From Triticum aestivum (taxonomy: Eukaryota; Streptophyta; Magnoliopsida; Poales; Poaceae), in assembly GCF_018294505.1 (NCBI RefSeq), contig NC_057811.1:407333652-407397651 (forward strand): a DNA stretch of 64,000 nt, in the 5' to 3' direction. Position numbers and translations under genes: made by a program. The notes under the pieces were generated by a model. That model was not told where the DNA came from. It saw nothing but the letters and a program-made list of their open reading frames with translations, and did not search any database. Every line of letters starts with the position of its first letter. The stretch's first letter is position 1. Shown here in pieces: positions 31,640 to 43,089 of this stretch.

Positions 31640-34195
31640 TGCGCCGACCTACTCTACTGGGAAGCAGTACAGCGACTGCCGCCAAGGCACTTGCTCCTGC
31701 CGCTGAAGCTCCGGGAGGGAAGAAGAAGACCGCCAAGACCTCTCGCACCCACTCCGGCAAGCGCACCTCTTCGGAGTGTTGTTCTACCGTCGAGGACGTG
31801 CCAGAGAGCTCCACCGGCAAGAGCAAGAAATCCAGAGCTGCACCGCCAGAGACCAAGAAGGTGTCCGTCAAGGATGATGGCACGGGAGGGGTTTTCACCA
31901 TAAGCTCCACCCTCGACAGCAAATAGGAAGGCGCACTCGTCACCTTCCTGCGGGCGAATGTCGATGTGTTTGCGTGGCAAGCATGCGACATCCCCGGCGT
32001 TCCAAGGGAGGTGATTGAGCACCACCTTGCTGTTTGTCCTCATGCACGGCCCGTCAAGCAGAAGGTTTGGAAGCAGGCTTTGGAAAGGCAAGAGTTCATC
32101 ACAGAGGAGATCAGGAAGTTGGAAGCGGCGGGCTTGGTGAGAGGAGTACTCCATCCGACGTGGTTGGCCAATCCGGTGGTGGTGCGCAAGGCAAAATGGA
32201 AAGTGGAGGTTGTGTATTGACTACACAGATATCAATAAGGCTTGTCCTAAGGACCCCTTCCCGTTGCCGCGCATTGACCAGATTGTTGACTCCACGGTCG
32301 GGTGTGATCTGTTATCATTCCTTGATGCCTACTCAGGATACCATCAGATCTTCATGACAAGAGAAGACGAAGAGAAGATAGCATTCATCACCCCATGTGG
32401 TACGTATTGGTTTTTACGGATGCCTTTCGGGTTGAAGAGTGCTGGCTCAATGTTTGCAAGGGCAGTCCAAATTGGTTTTGAGCCCCAGCTATATAGAAAT
32501 ATGGAAGCTTATATGGATGACATAGTGGTCAAAACCAAGGACAAGGCGACACTTGTACAAGATTTAGAGGAGACGTTTGCAAACCTGCGCAAGATCAACC
32601 TCAAGTTGAACCCTGAGAAGTGTGTCTTCGGCGTTCCGTCCGGCAAACTTCTCGGGTTCTTTGTGTCACAGCGTGGGATCAAGGCAAACCCAGACAAGAT
32701 CAAGGCTATCGAGCAAATTGAGGCGCCCAAGCGGATCAAGGATGTGCGTCGGCTCACTGGCTGTGTTGCCGCCATGAGCAGATTCATCTCCAAGTCTACC
32801 GAGTGCGCCCTTCCCTTTTTCAAAATCTTGAAAAAGGCGGGCCCAATGGAATGGACCCTAGAGGCCGAAGCAGCACTGCAGGATTTGAAGAAATACCTCT
32901 CCTCTACACCAATACTAGTTGCGCCCAAACCACAAGAGCCATTGCTGCTGTATCTAGCAGCAACGAATCAAGTGGTCAGCGCCACGCTAGTGGCACAGAG
33001 GGAGGTCGATGAAGAGGCACTGGAAACGGCCGGACTGGCGGATGGCGAGCCAGAGCTCCTCCCGGCAGGGCCTGGCGCCGGCAAGGCAAGGCCCCCGGCA
33101 GAGTCTGACGCCATCGGGACAGGGCCCGTGCAACCAAATGAAGTGGTGTAGAAGAAGAAGATGATGCAGCACCCGGTTTACTTTGTCAGCTCCCTCTTGC
33201 AGGAGGCTAGGTCAAGGTACTCCGGTGTGCAGAAATTGCTCTTCAGCCTCCTTATGGCCTCGAGGAAGCTGCGTCATTACTTCCAAGCACACGAAATCAC
33301 TGTCGTCACCCGCCTCCCGTTGCAACGGATACTGCATAACCCAGACGCAATCGGGAGGATCGTGGAGTGGGCCTTGGAGGTGTCGAGCTTTGGTTTGAAG
33401 TTTGAAAGTACTTCGACAATCGAGAGCAGAGTCTTGGTGGAGTTCATTGCGGAATGGACCCCAACGCCCGACGAAGAGATCTAGGGGACCACTCTCCCCG
33501 GCAAGGAAGCAAGTCGCAACTGGATCATGTACTTTGACGGGACTTTCTCGCTGCAAGGCGCCGGTGCTGGTGTGCTGCTTGTCGCACCCACCGGAGAGCA
33601 CCTCAAGTATGTAATCCAGATGCACTTTCCCAGGGAGATGCCCACAAACAACACTGCTGAATACGAGGGGTTGCTTGCCGGTCTCAGGATCACGGCAAAC
33701 CTCAGGATTAAGAAGCTCATCGTCAGGGGTGATTCACAGCTTGTCGTCAGGCAAGTCAACAAAGATTATCAGAGCCCGTTGATGGAGGCCTGCGTAGATG
33801 AAGTGAGGAAGCTGGAAGAGCGCTTTGATGGTATACAAGCAGAGCACGTTCCCCGAGTGGAGAACGACATCGCCGATTACCTGTCGAAGCGTGTTGCGTT
33901 CAAGCTACCTGTGGAACCAGGTACTTTTGTGCTTCGGTTAACTCAACCATCCGTTGAGCCATCAACAGAGCAGAACAAGCAGAGGAAATCAGGCCCCGGC
34001 AAGTACTTTCCCGCCGAGCCCCCTGGGGCCACCGGCAAGGATGTTGCCGTGGGTACTGAGCCTGCCGAGGGGCAACTGACTCCGGCAGGGCGTCAAGCCC
34101 TGGCTGTAGAGACAGCCGCTCCCATAGCAGAAGAAATGGCTTTAGTCCTTGCCATCGAGCCCCAGGCTCCGGCATGGGCACAGCATACTGTCTGA
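31640..34195 (+). pseudogene. Reverse transcriptase and RNase H of element B, several breaks
   Basis: After a Lys/Ser/Thr-rich linker with a stop at 31924, an RT frame begins (FAWQACDIPGVPREV, HPTWLANPVVVRK) and is shifted at about 32205. 32210-33151 holds the RT core: DYTDINKACPKDPFPLPRID, SFLDAYSGYHQI, MPFGLKSAGSMF and the catalytic YMDD in EAYMDDIVVK. The connection region follows in 33161-33484. RNase H lies in 33527-34195 (MYFDGTFSLQGAGAG, NNTAEYEGLLAGL, RGDSQLVVRQV). Stops separate these blocks. The catalytic residues that can be seen are intact, so loss of function comes from the frame breaks. Confidence 0.85.
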
Positions 34196-34261
34196 TTCCT
34201 CCAAACAGGGGAGCTTCCTGAGGAGCGGGAAGAAGCGGAGAAAGTAGCCCGTCGGTCTGCT

Positions 34262-35410
34262 ATGTATCAGTTCGTCGATGACGTCCTGTACAGGAGAAGG
34301 CTGAACGGTGTGAAATTGAAGTGCATTCCCCTTGAAGAAGGACTGGAGCTGTTGGTGGAGATACATGGAGGCATATGTGGCTCCCACATAGGGTCGAGGG
34401 CCCTTGCCGGCAAGGCATTCCGGCAAGGTTTCTTATGGCCCACTGCCCTCCAGGATGCAACGGCATTAGTAACCAAGTGTGAAGCGTGTCAGTTCCATTC
34501 GAAGAAGCTTCATCAACCAGCTCAAGCCCTTCAAAAAATTCCTCTCTCCTGGCCATTTTCGGTCTGGGGGCTCGACATACTGGGCCCTTTCCCCCGCGCT
34601 GTCGGGGGATTTGAGTACTTGTATGTTGCAATCGACAAGTTCACAAAGTGGCCGGAGGTGGAAGCAGTGAGGAAGGTGATAGCACAATTAGCCGTCAAGT
34701 TCTTCAAGGGGCTAGTCTGCCGTTTTGGTGTGCCAAACAGAGTCATCACCGACAACGGCACGTAGTTCACGAGCCACACCTTCATGCAATACATCCAAGA
34801 CCTCGGCAGCAAGGTCTGTTTCGCTTCCGTGGCACACCCACGGAGCAACGGCCAGGCGGAGAGGGCAAATGCTGAAGTATTGCGAGGCCTAAGGACCAAG
34901 ACTTTTGACAGGCTGCACCAGAGCGGAAGGCGCTGGATTGATGAGTTGCCGGCGGTTCTTTGGTCAATTAGAACGATGCCAAATCGAGCCACTGGCCAGA
35001 CACCCTTTGCCCTGGTACACGGGGCAGAAGCAGTTCTCCCCAAGGAACTCACATACGGGTCACCTTGAGTGCTCGCTTATGACGAGCTTGAGCAAGAGCA
35101 ATTGCGGCAAGATGACGCAACGCTCCTCGAGGAAGATCGTCTTTGGGCGGCTGTGAGAGCAGCGCGCTACCAGCAAGCCTTGTGTCGCTACCACAGCTGC
35201 AAGGTTCATGCCCGAAGCTTTGAGGAAGGCGACCTTGTTCTTCGGCACGTTCAATCGGCCAAGAATTCCAACAAGTTGACGCCAAAGTGGGAAGGCCCTT
35301 AACGGGTAATACGAGTCACCAGGCCCGGCGCAGTCCGCTTGGAGACCAAAGATGCTATTCCAGTGAGCAACTCCTGGAACATTGAACATCTTCGTAAGTT
35401 TTACCCATAA
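34262..35410 (+). pseudogene. Integrase of element B, interrupted by three stops
   Basis: The zinc-binding H...H...CxxC region is visible (HGGICGSHIGSRAL, CEACQFHSKK), followed by the catalytic core with GLDILGPF, VITDNGT and the glutamate in NGQAERANAEV. In-frame stops occur at 34763-34765 (after DNGT), 35066-35068 and about 35300. The first two fit CAG to TAG and CGA to TGA changes judged against the family. The C-terminal part (FEEGDLVLRHV, WNIEHLRKFYP) is the usual end of gypsy integrases and reaches the stop at about 35410. Confidence 0.85.
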
Positions 35411-36582
35411 GGCGCGGTTGCCAGCCCCCCCGGCAAACCACCTTTTGTACAAGCCTTGCCGACGAGGCATGTAACCCTCTGTACAAAGCCAGGCGCAGAC
35501 CCTGAGCATAAATAAATGAAGCGCTGGCGCCCTAAGTTTTAGCATGCATGCTAGGTTAAGTCTCTCCCTCGGTTAGGGTTGATAGTGCTTAGCGGCGACT
35601 AACCCCTAGCATAGAGGTCGAGTGTGTGTTTCTTTGTTCCTTTCTGTCCTCTTTGGTTCGCAGGGTACATGGAAATTTCTGCTGAGCTGTTTGGAAGAAA
35701 GAGAACGAGCCGGTGCTCCGGCCTCGGCAAGCCAAGGTTGCCGGGGGCTACAGATACAAAAATCCAACCACGGCAAGCCAAGGCTGTCGGGGGCTGCAGA
35801 TTTAGATAAGTCTTTTATCCTCTATTGTGCATTTCTGTATGAAGTTGGGACATATGAAACCTCGTTTTTGCTCCTAGACCACCGTGTTCCCCCTTTTTCC
35901 TGTACCCAAGTCCCTGGGTCAGAACCAGGTCGTAGTCGCGGTGGCAAGGAAATAAACGAAGGGCCTAACTCTACTTCGCCCCTGCCTCCACCAAGAGCGT
36001 GAGAATGGTCGACTGAGGTAAGGGGATGGCAAGGCCTGTTGCCGGGCGACAATGTTTGTCTTAAAAATAACAAGGATTCATTCCTTGGCATGGGCCTCGC
36101 TCACGCAGAAAGAACCCGGCAAGCACCCTTTTTCATTAAAAACATCCCATACAGGTACAGTTCATACGGAATAAAAAACATGAGCAAGGGGATTACAAGT
36201 ATTAAAATTAACAAGTGCCCGGAGGCTTACAAACTAAAAAGAGATAAGATGCCCGTAATCCTTTTCTTGTCCCTCACTTCAGGAGGTGGAACAAGATAGC
36301 AGGAGGGCAAAAAGAGTGCCTAGGCAAGGTACGAGGAGCAGAAGGCACCAAGGGAACATCCCGGTGCCGGGAGGGGGGCTAGAAGATGAGGCAGCGGGCC
36401 GACAATACGTGACGAAGGCGTCGGTGCCCGCGTACTCCGACTTGAAGGCCGCCACCCACCTTCTTCGCCTTCTCCGACCCTCCTACGCCAGCCGCCCAAG
36501 GAGGCGACGAGGAACGCGCCGATGGAGAGCTTGACGAGGAAGGCCCTCGCCAGGGCGCGTGGTCGAGGGAGGGACGACGCGG
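35411..36582 (+). other. 3' internal region of element B, sense side
   Basis: No sense ORF is supported. 35725-35805 has a near-duplication (cggcaagccaagg-tgccgggggctacagat and cggcaagccaaggctgtcgggggctgcagat). The rest is a plain 3' untranslated region leading to the end of the antisense ORF at 36583. Confidence 0.6.
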
Positions 36583-37235
36583 TCAGTCGGAGTCGGGGTC
36601 AGCGTCCCGCCGCTCGACGCCCTCGTCGTCGCTGTCGCTGTCCTCCTCGTCACTCCCGCTTGAGGAGGAATCTTCATCGTCGGAGGAGCTCTCCACGCAG
36701 CACTTTAGGCGAGTTCCAAGAGCTCCAAAGACCTTGACGGAGAGCAGGTCGTTCTTCATTAACTTGAAGTAGAGAACGAGCCCCACCGTCAGGCTATGGA
36801 CAAGAGCGAACGTCTCCATCTGCGATGGAGGTACATGACGTGAGGAGCAGGGAAGTCGACGTCGACCCGCGTGCCACCGTTCCCGCAGCCCCTCATGTGC
36901 AGCCTGAGGGTCTGGGGCGGATCGAGCTCCATCTCCCGAGCAAATGGGTTAGGGAGACGAAGACGACGGCGCGGTGGCCGGAGCAGCCTGATGAAGAACT
37001 CACGAGGCTGGTCCCCAACGTGGCCCTCCACTAGGAGAGGCATCGCCGGCGGAGGCAAGGCCGGTGCGCCGCCCCGTCCCCCTCTTCCCCGAGCACCATG
37101 GTGGCCTCGGCCTCGCCCCCTCCCCCTTCCTCTCGTGGTCGGCTCCGCCGCAGCGAGCTCTTGGGGAGGAGGGACGCGCTGTCGAGGGGAGACCCTCGCC
37201 GCCACCGTCGAAGGGTCGGCGCCTCCTCTCGCCAT
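36583..37235 (-). pseudogene. Antisense ORF of element B: RGG-rich and acidic protein, one frameshift
   Basis: On the minus strand the ATG at 37235 starts MARGGADPSTVAARV. The N-terminal third contains an arginine-glycine run (about residues 35-60, RGRGRGRGRG with GARGRGGRGG) like an RGG-box RNA-binding segment. Next come RLLRPPRRRLRLPNPF and LHMRGCGNGGTRVDVDFPAPHVMYL. A one-base frameshift near 36815 moves the rest to another frame (ETFALVHSLTVGLVLYFKL), which ends in a strongly acidic Ser/Asp/Glu tail and a stop at 36583. Intact length would be about 215 residues. It lies between integrase and the 3' LTR, on the strand opposite to pol, behind its own TATA-like box. The function is unknown. 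Extra ORFs in this position are known from several plant gypsy groups. Confidence 0.6.
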
Positions 37236-37311
37236 GGAAGATAGAAGAAAGAAGCCGAAGCGAATGGAGGCGGATGATGAAAGGATGTGGGATGCCATCC
37301 CCCTCCCCCTT

Positions 37312-37319
37312 CTTATAAA
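37312..37319 (-). promoter_or_regulatory. TATA-like box for the antisense ORF of B
   Basis: On the minus strand the sequence is agcccctttataagaaggg. It sits about 78 bases before the ATG at 37235, leaving a leader of roughly 50 nt rich in C and T. Spacing fits a plant RNA polymerase II promoter, and no other TATA-like box is nearer. Confidence 0.45.
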
Positions 37320-37830
37320 GGGGCTGGGTCAGGGCTCGGCCGCCCCACTCGACCAATCCGGCCATCGGGGGTGCAGGGAATCGAGACTGACCCGTTGCCC
37401 CAATCAGCGACGACCCGGTTTCCCGCCTCCACCGCCTGCCACCTGCAGGGGGACACGTGGCGAGCAAGCAGAATCGAGGGGACGGGTGAAGCAACCGTTC
37501 CCCTCCCCGTGATCGTGGGGCGCGGACGCCTTGAAGACCACGACCCGAGTCCACTCAGTAAATGAGCCGCGCCTCTGCGTCTCCCTCTTTTTATGGGAAG
37601 GCGCGAGCCGCCTCTTTACCACGATGTGACGCATGCGTGTGGAAACCGCCCCACTCATGACCCCCACGTCACGCACGACCCTCCATGTCGCGCGTTCAAC
37701 GCGGGTCGTGGGGAAGCGCGGCGGACGAAAAAGTTACTACGGTAAAAATCCGCCCCACCTGCCCACGCACCGTTCTGGGCCAAGCCCAGCAACGCGTCGC
37801 GCTTATGTGTGGCCCAGGCCCGGGGGCTCC

Positions 37831-38952
37831 TGTCCGTGTACAAAAGTAGGGGCTCTCCTTTTGACCCCTTTACTTGTGCACGGGCAGTCAGAGCCGCGCT
37901 CGCGGCCACACTTAGCAGGGCATAGGAGGGAAGCCGGAGGGAAGCCGGAGCACAAGACAGCCAAGGCAACGCCAAGACCAGAGACACGAAGGGCAAGAGG
38001 GCGAGGTGGACTCCCCCGGCAAGACCCTTGCCGGGACGGCCTCTGTAGACCCGGCAAGAGCCTTGCCGGGGCAACTTGCCTGACACCAACGGAGCGCACC
38101 TCCCTTGAGCCCAAGGGTTCCAACGCCATCAACCACATTGGGACCAAGGCTCGGGAGCACCTCCGTGGTGGCATGCAGATCTTTGTCAAGATCATAAATT
38201 CACAAGATCAGATGAGAACCAGAAGACGACGACCCTCGGCGGGATCCTAGCCGAGGAAATCCACGAGACCCCCGGCAAGGCCCTTGCCAAGGGAATCAGC
38301 GGGACCACAGCCAGGCCCACGCCTGCCAAGACAGCACCGCCGTCCCCATGTAGCTGCTAGCTCAACCAGCTGGGCAGGCACCTGCGTGGCGACGAGCGGC
38401 CTCTACACCGACCCAGCAAGCACCTGTGTGGTGGCATGCAGACCTTCGTGAAGGCTCCACGACCGCGCCAGCCCAGCAGCCAGCCAACGTGGCACCACAA
38501 TGCCTCGTCAGCTCGGACGCGCGTCGGAACCAGGCGAGGTGGCGACAGCTGGGACGAGCTTCCTTGCCGTCCCCGATAAAGCGAGAGGGGCACGTCGGCA
38601 GCGCATTGAATGCGTTTGTCCAGTGGTGCCAGAGGATAGACTCATCCACTATACACCTTTCCACCTCTTGTGTGCCACTTTGGAAACCCCTTTTATCTAT
38701 AAAAGGAGGCCCGAGGCGTCTAGGAGAAGAATTCAGGTCTTTTGGGCAAGTTACACCCCGTAGCTAGCTCAAGAACACATGAACACTCAAATACATCCAC
38801 CAAAGCAGGACTAGGGTATTACACATCTCCGCGGCCCGAACCTGGGTAAACGATTTGTGTGCTTCTTGTCAGACCCACTCTTTGCACAACCCCGCGGCCG
38901 CCAACCATAGAAGGGATCCCAGTGATTCCATAGGTGTCGATTTCCCCCGACA
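37831..38952 (+). repeat. 3' LTR of element B, 1122 bp
   Basis: It is preceded by the polypurine tract and ends TTTCCCCCGACA before the gaaat duplication. Its TATA box is at 38698-38706. Compared with the left LTR it has a nine-base tandem duplication (gaagccggagg, near 37930) and an extra segment with cggcaagagccttgccgg near 38055. Confidence 0.9.
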
Positions 38953-38957
38953 GAAAT

Positions 38958-41651
38958 TCAAAGCCTCCAATAGTAATCATTGAAAATTTTCCAATAGAAT
39001 TCATACTGTGGACTTGAGGTTGTTTCCTCGGAAAGTGTACCGTATGCTCATTACCACTAACATGAAAAGTGACATTGCCTTTGTTGCAATCAATAACAGC
39101 CCCTGCAGTATTCAAAAAGGGTCTACCAAGGATAATCGACATACTATCGTCCTCGGGAATATCAAGAATAACAAAGTCCATTAAAATAGTAACGTTTGCA
39201 ACCACAACAGGCACATCCTCACAAATACCGACGGGTATAGCAGTTGATTTATCGGCCATTTGCAAAGATATTTCAGTAGGTGTCAACTTATTCAAATCTA
39301 GTCTACGATATAAAGAGAGAGGCATAACACTAACACCGGCTCCAAGATCACATAAAGCAGTTTTAACATAGTTTCCTTTAATGGAGCATGGTATAGTTGG
39401 TACTCCTGGATGTCCTAGTTTCTTAGGTATTCCACCTTTAAAAGTATAATTAGCAAGCATGGTGGAAATTTCAGCTTCCGGTATCTTTCTTTTATTTGTA
39501 ACAATATCCTTCATATACTTAGCATAAGGATTCATTTTTAGCATATCAGTCAAACACACACGCAAAAAGATAGGTCTAATCATTACAGCAAAGCGCTCAA
39601 AATCCTCATCATCCTTTTTCTTGGATGGTTTAGGAGGAAAAGGCATGGGTTTCTGAACCCATGGCTCTCTTTCTTTACCGTGCTTCCTAGCAACAAAGTC
39701 CCTCTTATCGTAACATTGATTCTTTGATTGTGGGTTATCAAGATCAACAGCAGGTTCAATTTCTACATCATTGTCATTGCTAGGTTGAGCATCAACATGA
39801 ACGTCATCATTAACATTATCACTAGGTTCATGTTCATTACCAGATTGTGTTTCAGCATCATAAATAGAAATATCATTGGGATTCTCAGGTGTGTCAACAA
39901 TAGGTTCACTAGAAGCATGCAAAGTCCTATCATTTTTCTTTTTCTTCTTTTTAGAAGGACTAGGTGCATCAACATTAGTTCTCTGAGAATCTTGCTCAAT
40001 TCTCTTAGGGTGGCCCTCAGGATACAAAGGTTCCTCAGTCATTTTACCCCCTCTAGTCACAACTCTAACAGCATTATCATTTTTCTTATTATTCAGTTCG
40101 TTGAGCAAATCATTTTGAGCTTTAAGCACTTGTTCTACATGAGTGGTAACCATAGAAGCATGTTTACTAATAAGTTTAAGTTCACCTTTAACACTAGACA
40201 TATAATCACTCAAGTGATCAATCATATTAGCACTATGTTTCAATTGTCTACCAACATAAGCATTGAAGTTTTCTTGTTTAGCCATAAAGTCATCAAACTC
40301 ATCCAAGCATTGGCTAGTAAACTTAGTAGAAGGGATTTCAGCTTTATCATATCTATAGAGAGAATTTACCTTTACTACCTGTGTCGGGTTATCAAGACCA
40401 CATATTTCTTCAATTGGTGGTAAATTAAGACCATGTATTTCTTCAACAGGCGGTAAATTCTTAACATCTTCAGCTTTAATACCTTTTTCTTTCATAGATT
40501 TCTTTGCCGTTTGCATATCTTCAGGACTGAGAAATAGAATACCCCTTTTCTTCGGAGTTGGCTTAGGAGTTGGTTCAGGAAGGGTCCAATTGTCAACATA
40601 TTATTCAATAACAATTCAGCTTGATCAACAGTTCTTTCCCAGAAAACACAACCAGCACAACTATCCAGGTGGTCTCTGGAAGCATAGGTTAGTCCATTAT
40701 AAAAGATATCAAGTATTTCATTTTTCTTGAGAGGATGATCAGGCAAAGCATTAAGTAATTAGAGAAGCCTCCCCAAGCTTGTGGGAGACTCTCTTCTTCA
40801 ATTTGCACAAAATTATATATTTCCCTTAAAGCAGCTTGTTTCTTATGAGCGGGGAAATATTTAGCAGAGAAGTAATAAATCATATCTTGGGGACTACGCA
40901 CACAACCAGGATCAAGAGAATTAAACCATGTCTTAGCATCACCCTTTAATGAGAACGGAAATAATTTAAGGATATAATAGTAGCGAGTTTTCTCATCATT
41001 AGTGAATAGGGTGGCTATATCATTTAATTTAGTAAGATGTGCCACAACAGTTTTAGATTCATAACCATAAAAAGGATCAGATTCAACCAAAGTAATTATC
41101 TCAGGATCGACAGAGAAATCATAATCCTTATCAGTGATACAGATAGGTGAAGTCGCAAAAGCAGGGTCATATTTCATTCTAGCATTCAAAGACTTTTCTT
41201 TCAGCTTAGCTAATAATTTCTTAAGATCAGATCTATCATTGCAAGCAAGAAAATCTCTAGCAGTTTCTTCATCCATAACATAACCCTTAGGCACAACTGG
41301 CAATTCATATCTAGGGGGAGAATCTTCATCATCACTTTCATCAATATTATCAGGTTCAATAACTTCATTCTCTGTAGCCCTAGCAAGTTGTTCATCAGGA
41401 AATTCACCTAGCGGCACAATATTATCAAGCATAGAAGTAGTTTCATCATAAGCATGATGCATAGCAGAAGTGGCATCATCACTAACATGCGACATATCAG
41501 AATTAATAGTAGAAGCAGGTTTAGGTGTCGCAAGTTTACTCAAAACAGAAGGATAATCAAGTGCACAGCTAGATGGCAGTTCCTTACCTCCCCTCGTAGT
41601 TGAGGGATAAATCTTGGTTTTATCGTCTTTCAAGTTCCTCATAGTGACCAA
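38958..41651 (-). pseudogene. gag and aspartic protease of element A, frameshifted
   Basis: Read leftwards from 41651. The gag frame starts MVTMRNLKDDKTKIYPS and contains the capsid-like core (YYILKLFPFSLKGDAKTWFNSL, MIYYFSAKYFPAHKK). A frameshift near 40740 passes to 40746-40492 (LDIFYNGLTYASRDHLDSC), and another leads into 40516. That frame has a Lys/Asp-rich linker and then the protease. The protease has ALCDLGAGVSVMPLSLYRRL, whose active site reads DLGAG rather than the DSGA of most aspartic proteases, and IILGRPFLNTAGAVIDC. It breaks at the element B insertion and finishes at 27755. No RT motif follows. A long Met/Leu/Ile-rich minus frame and a Phe/Ile-rich plus frame over the same bases are shadows. 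Confidence 0.8.
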
Positions 41652-41690
41652 CAGATATAAATCCCAAGTGACTCAAAGAATAGAGCTATG

Positions 41691-41710
41691 CTCCCCGGCA
41701 ACGGCTCCAG
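41691..41710 (-). other. Primer-binding site of element A
   Basis: On the minus strand the sequence ctggagccgttgccggggag lies ten bases from the 5' LTR end. Apart from the a at ggagcc it matches the ctggcgccgttgccggggag found in many grass gypsy elements. This fixes the orientation of A and identifies 41721-43089 as its 5' LTR. Confidence 0.7.
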
Positions 41711-41720
41711 AAAATAGTCT

Positions 41721-43089
41721 TGATAACCCACAAGTATAGGGGATCGCAACAGTTTTCGAGGGTAGAGTATTCAACCCAAATTTATTGATTCGACACAAGG
41801 GGAGCCAAAGAATATTCTCAAGTATTAGCAGTTGAGTTGTCAATTCAACCACACCTTGATAACTTAATATCTGCAGCAAAGTAGTATGGAAGTAACGGTA
41901 ACAGTGGCAAAGGTAACCGTAGTAGTTTTGTAGTAATTGTAACAGTGGCAACGGTAAAGTAATTCAGTAGAGATCAATATATGAAAAGCTCATAAGCATT
42001 GGATCAGTGATGGATAATTATGTCGGATGCGATTATTCATGCAACAGTTATGACATAGGGTGACACAGAACTAGCTCCAGTTCATCAATGTAATGTAGGC
42101 ATGTATTCTGAATATAGTCATACGTGCTTATGGAAAAGAACTTGCATGACATCTTTTGTCCTACCCTCCCGTGGCAGCGGGGTCCTATTGGAAACTAAGG
42201 GATATTAAGGCCTCCTTTTAATAGAGTACCGGACCAAAGCATTAACACATAGTGAATACATGAACTCCTCAAACTATGGTCATCACCGGGAGTGGTCTCG
42301 ACTATTGTCACTTCGGGGTTGCCGGATCATAACACATAGTAGGTGACTAATGACTTGCAAGATAGGGTCAAGAACTCACATATATTCATGAAAACATAAT
42401 AGATTAAGATCTGAATTCATGGCACTCGGGCCCTAGTGACAAGCATTAAGCATAGCAAAGTCATAGCAACATCAATCTCAGAACATAGTGGATACTAGGG
42501 ATCAAACCCTAACAAAACTAACTCGATTACATGGTAAATCTCATCCAACCCATCATCGTCCAGCAAGCCTACGATGGAATTACTCACGCATGACGGTGAG
42601 CATCATGAAATTGGTGATGGAGGATGGTTGATGATGACGACAGCGAAGGATTCCCTTCTCCGTAGCCCCGAATGGACTCCAGATCACCCTCCCGAGAGAG
42701 ATTAGGGCTTGGCGGCGGCTTCGTATCGTAAAATGCGATGAATCCTTCTCTCTGATTTTTTCCTCCCCGAACGTGAATATATGGAGTTGGAGTTGAGGTT
42801 GGTGGAGCACCAGGGGGCCCACGAGGCAGGGGGCGCGCCCCCACCCTCGTGGACAGGGTGTGGGCCCCCTGGCCTTGATTCTTTCGCCAGTATTTTTTAT
42901 ATATTCCAAAAATATTCTCCGTGGATTTTCAGGTCATTCCGAGAACTTTTATTTCTGCACAAAAATAACACCATGGCAATTCTACTGAAAACAGCGTCAG
43001 TCCGGGTTAGTTTCATTCAAATCATGCAAGTTAGAGTCCAAAACAAGGGAAAAAGTGTTTGGAAAAGTAGATATGATGGAGACGTATCA
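41721..43089 (-). repeat. 5' LTR of element A, 1369 bp
   Basis: It has the same ends as the LTR at 20923-22326. It is 35 bases shorter owing to two deletions: 14 bases in an agcaaagta repeat near 41880, and 21 bases that remove the loop and one inner arm of the GC hairpin at 42829-42852. Confidence 0.9.
42829..42852. repeat. Half-deleted GC-rich hairpin in the 5' LTR of A
   Basis: The outer arms ccacgagg and cctcgtgg remain, but only one ggcgcgcc is left between them, compared with two in the partner LTR. Confidence 0.85.

Larger units (their letters stand above)
27834..38952 (+). mobile_element. Gypsy element B, 11.1 kb, complete but decayed, inside element A
   Basis: LTRs at 27834-28924 and 37831-38952 begin TGTC(G/C)GTGTACAAAAG and end TTTCCCCCGACA. 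The whole is flanked by gaaat (27829-27833 and 38953-38957), a perfect five-base TSD. A primer-binding site follows the left LTR, and a polypurine tract (cccgggggctcc) precedes the right one. The order gag, protease, RT, RNase H, integrase is that of Ty3/gypsy elements. At least seven stops or frameshifts break the frames. After integrase comes a long 3' region with an antisense ORF. The placement cuts the protease ORF of A. The family was not named with confidence. Confidence 0.9.
20923..43089 (-). mobile_element. Gypsy element A: non-autonomous, gag-protease plus accessory ORF, with two nested insertions
   Basis: LTRs of 1404 bp (20923-22326) and 1369 bp (41721-43089) in the same orientation bracket the block. 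Read on the minus strand the order is as follows. The 5' LTR is followed by a primer-binding site (41691-41710), gag, and aspartic protease ending at 27755. A spacer, an accessory ORF (26977-25952), 3' untranslated DNA, a polypurine tract (agcttgggggag, 22328-22340) and the 3' LTR complete it. RT, RNase H and integrase are absent with no sign of deletion, since the protease ORF ends with its own stop. Without the nested B (11.1 kb) and solo LTR (1.6 kb) it would be about 9.5 kb. Sabrina/WHAM-type membership is from memory. The flanks (cccgc and cctgg) are not an identical TSD. Confidence 0.8.

Noticed and set aside
33161..33484. An env-like gene in element B or C
   Set aside because: All frames after RT are RNase H or integrase by motif, and no signal peptide plus transmembrane arrangement was found in either element.
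39728..40423. 231-codon plus-strand ORF, Ile/Phe/Asn-rich
   Set aside because: It is the complement of the Lys/Asp-rich gag linker of element A, and the reading is explained by codon shadowing.
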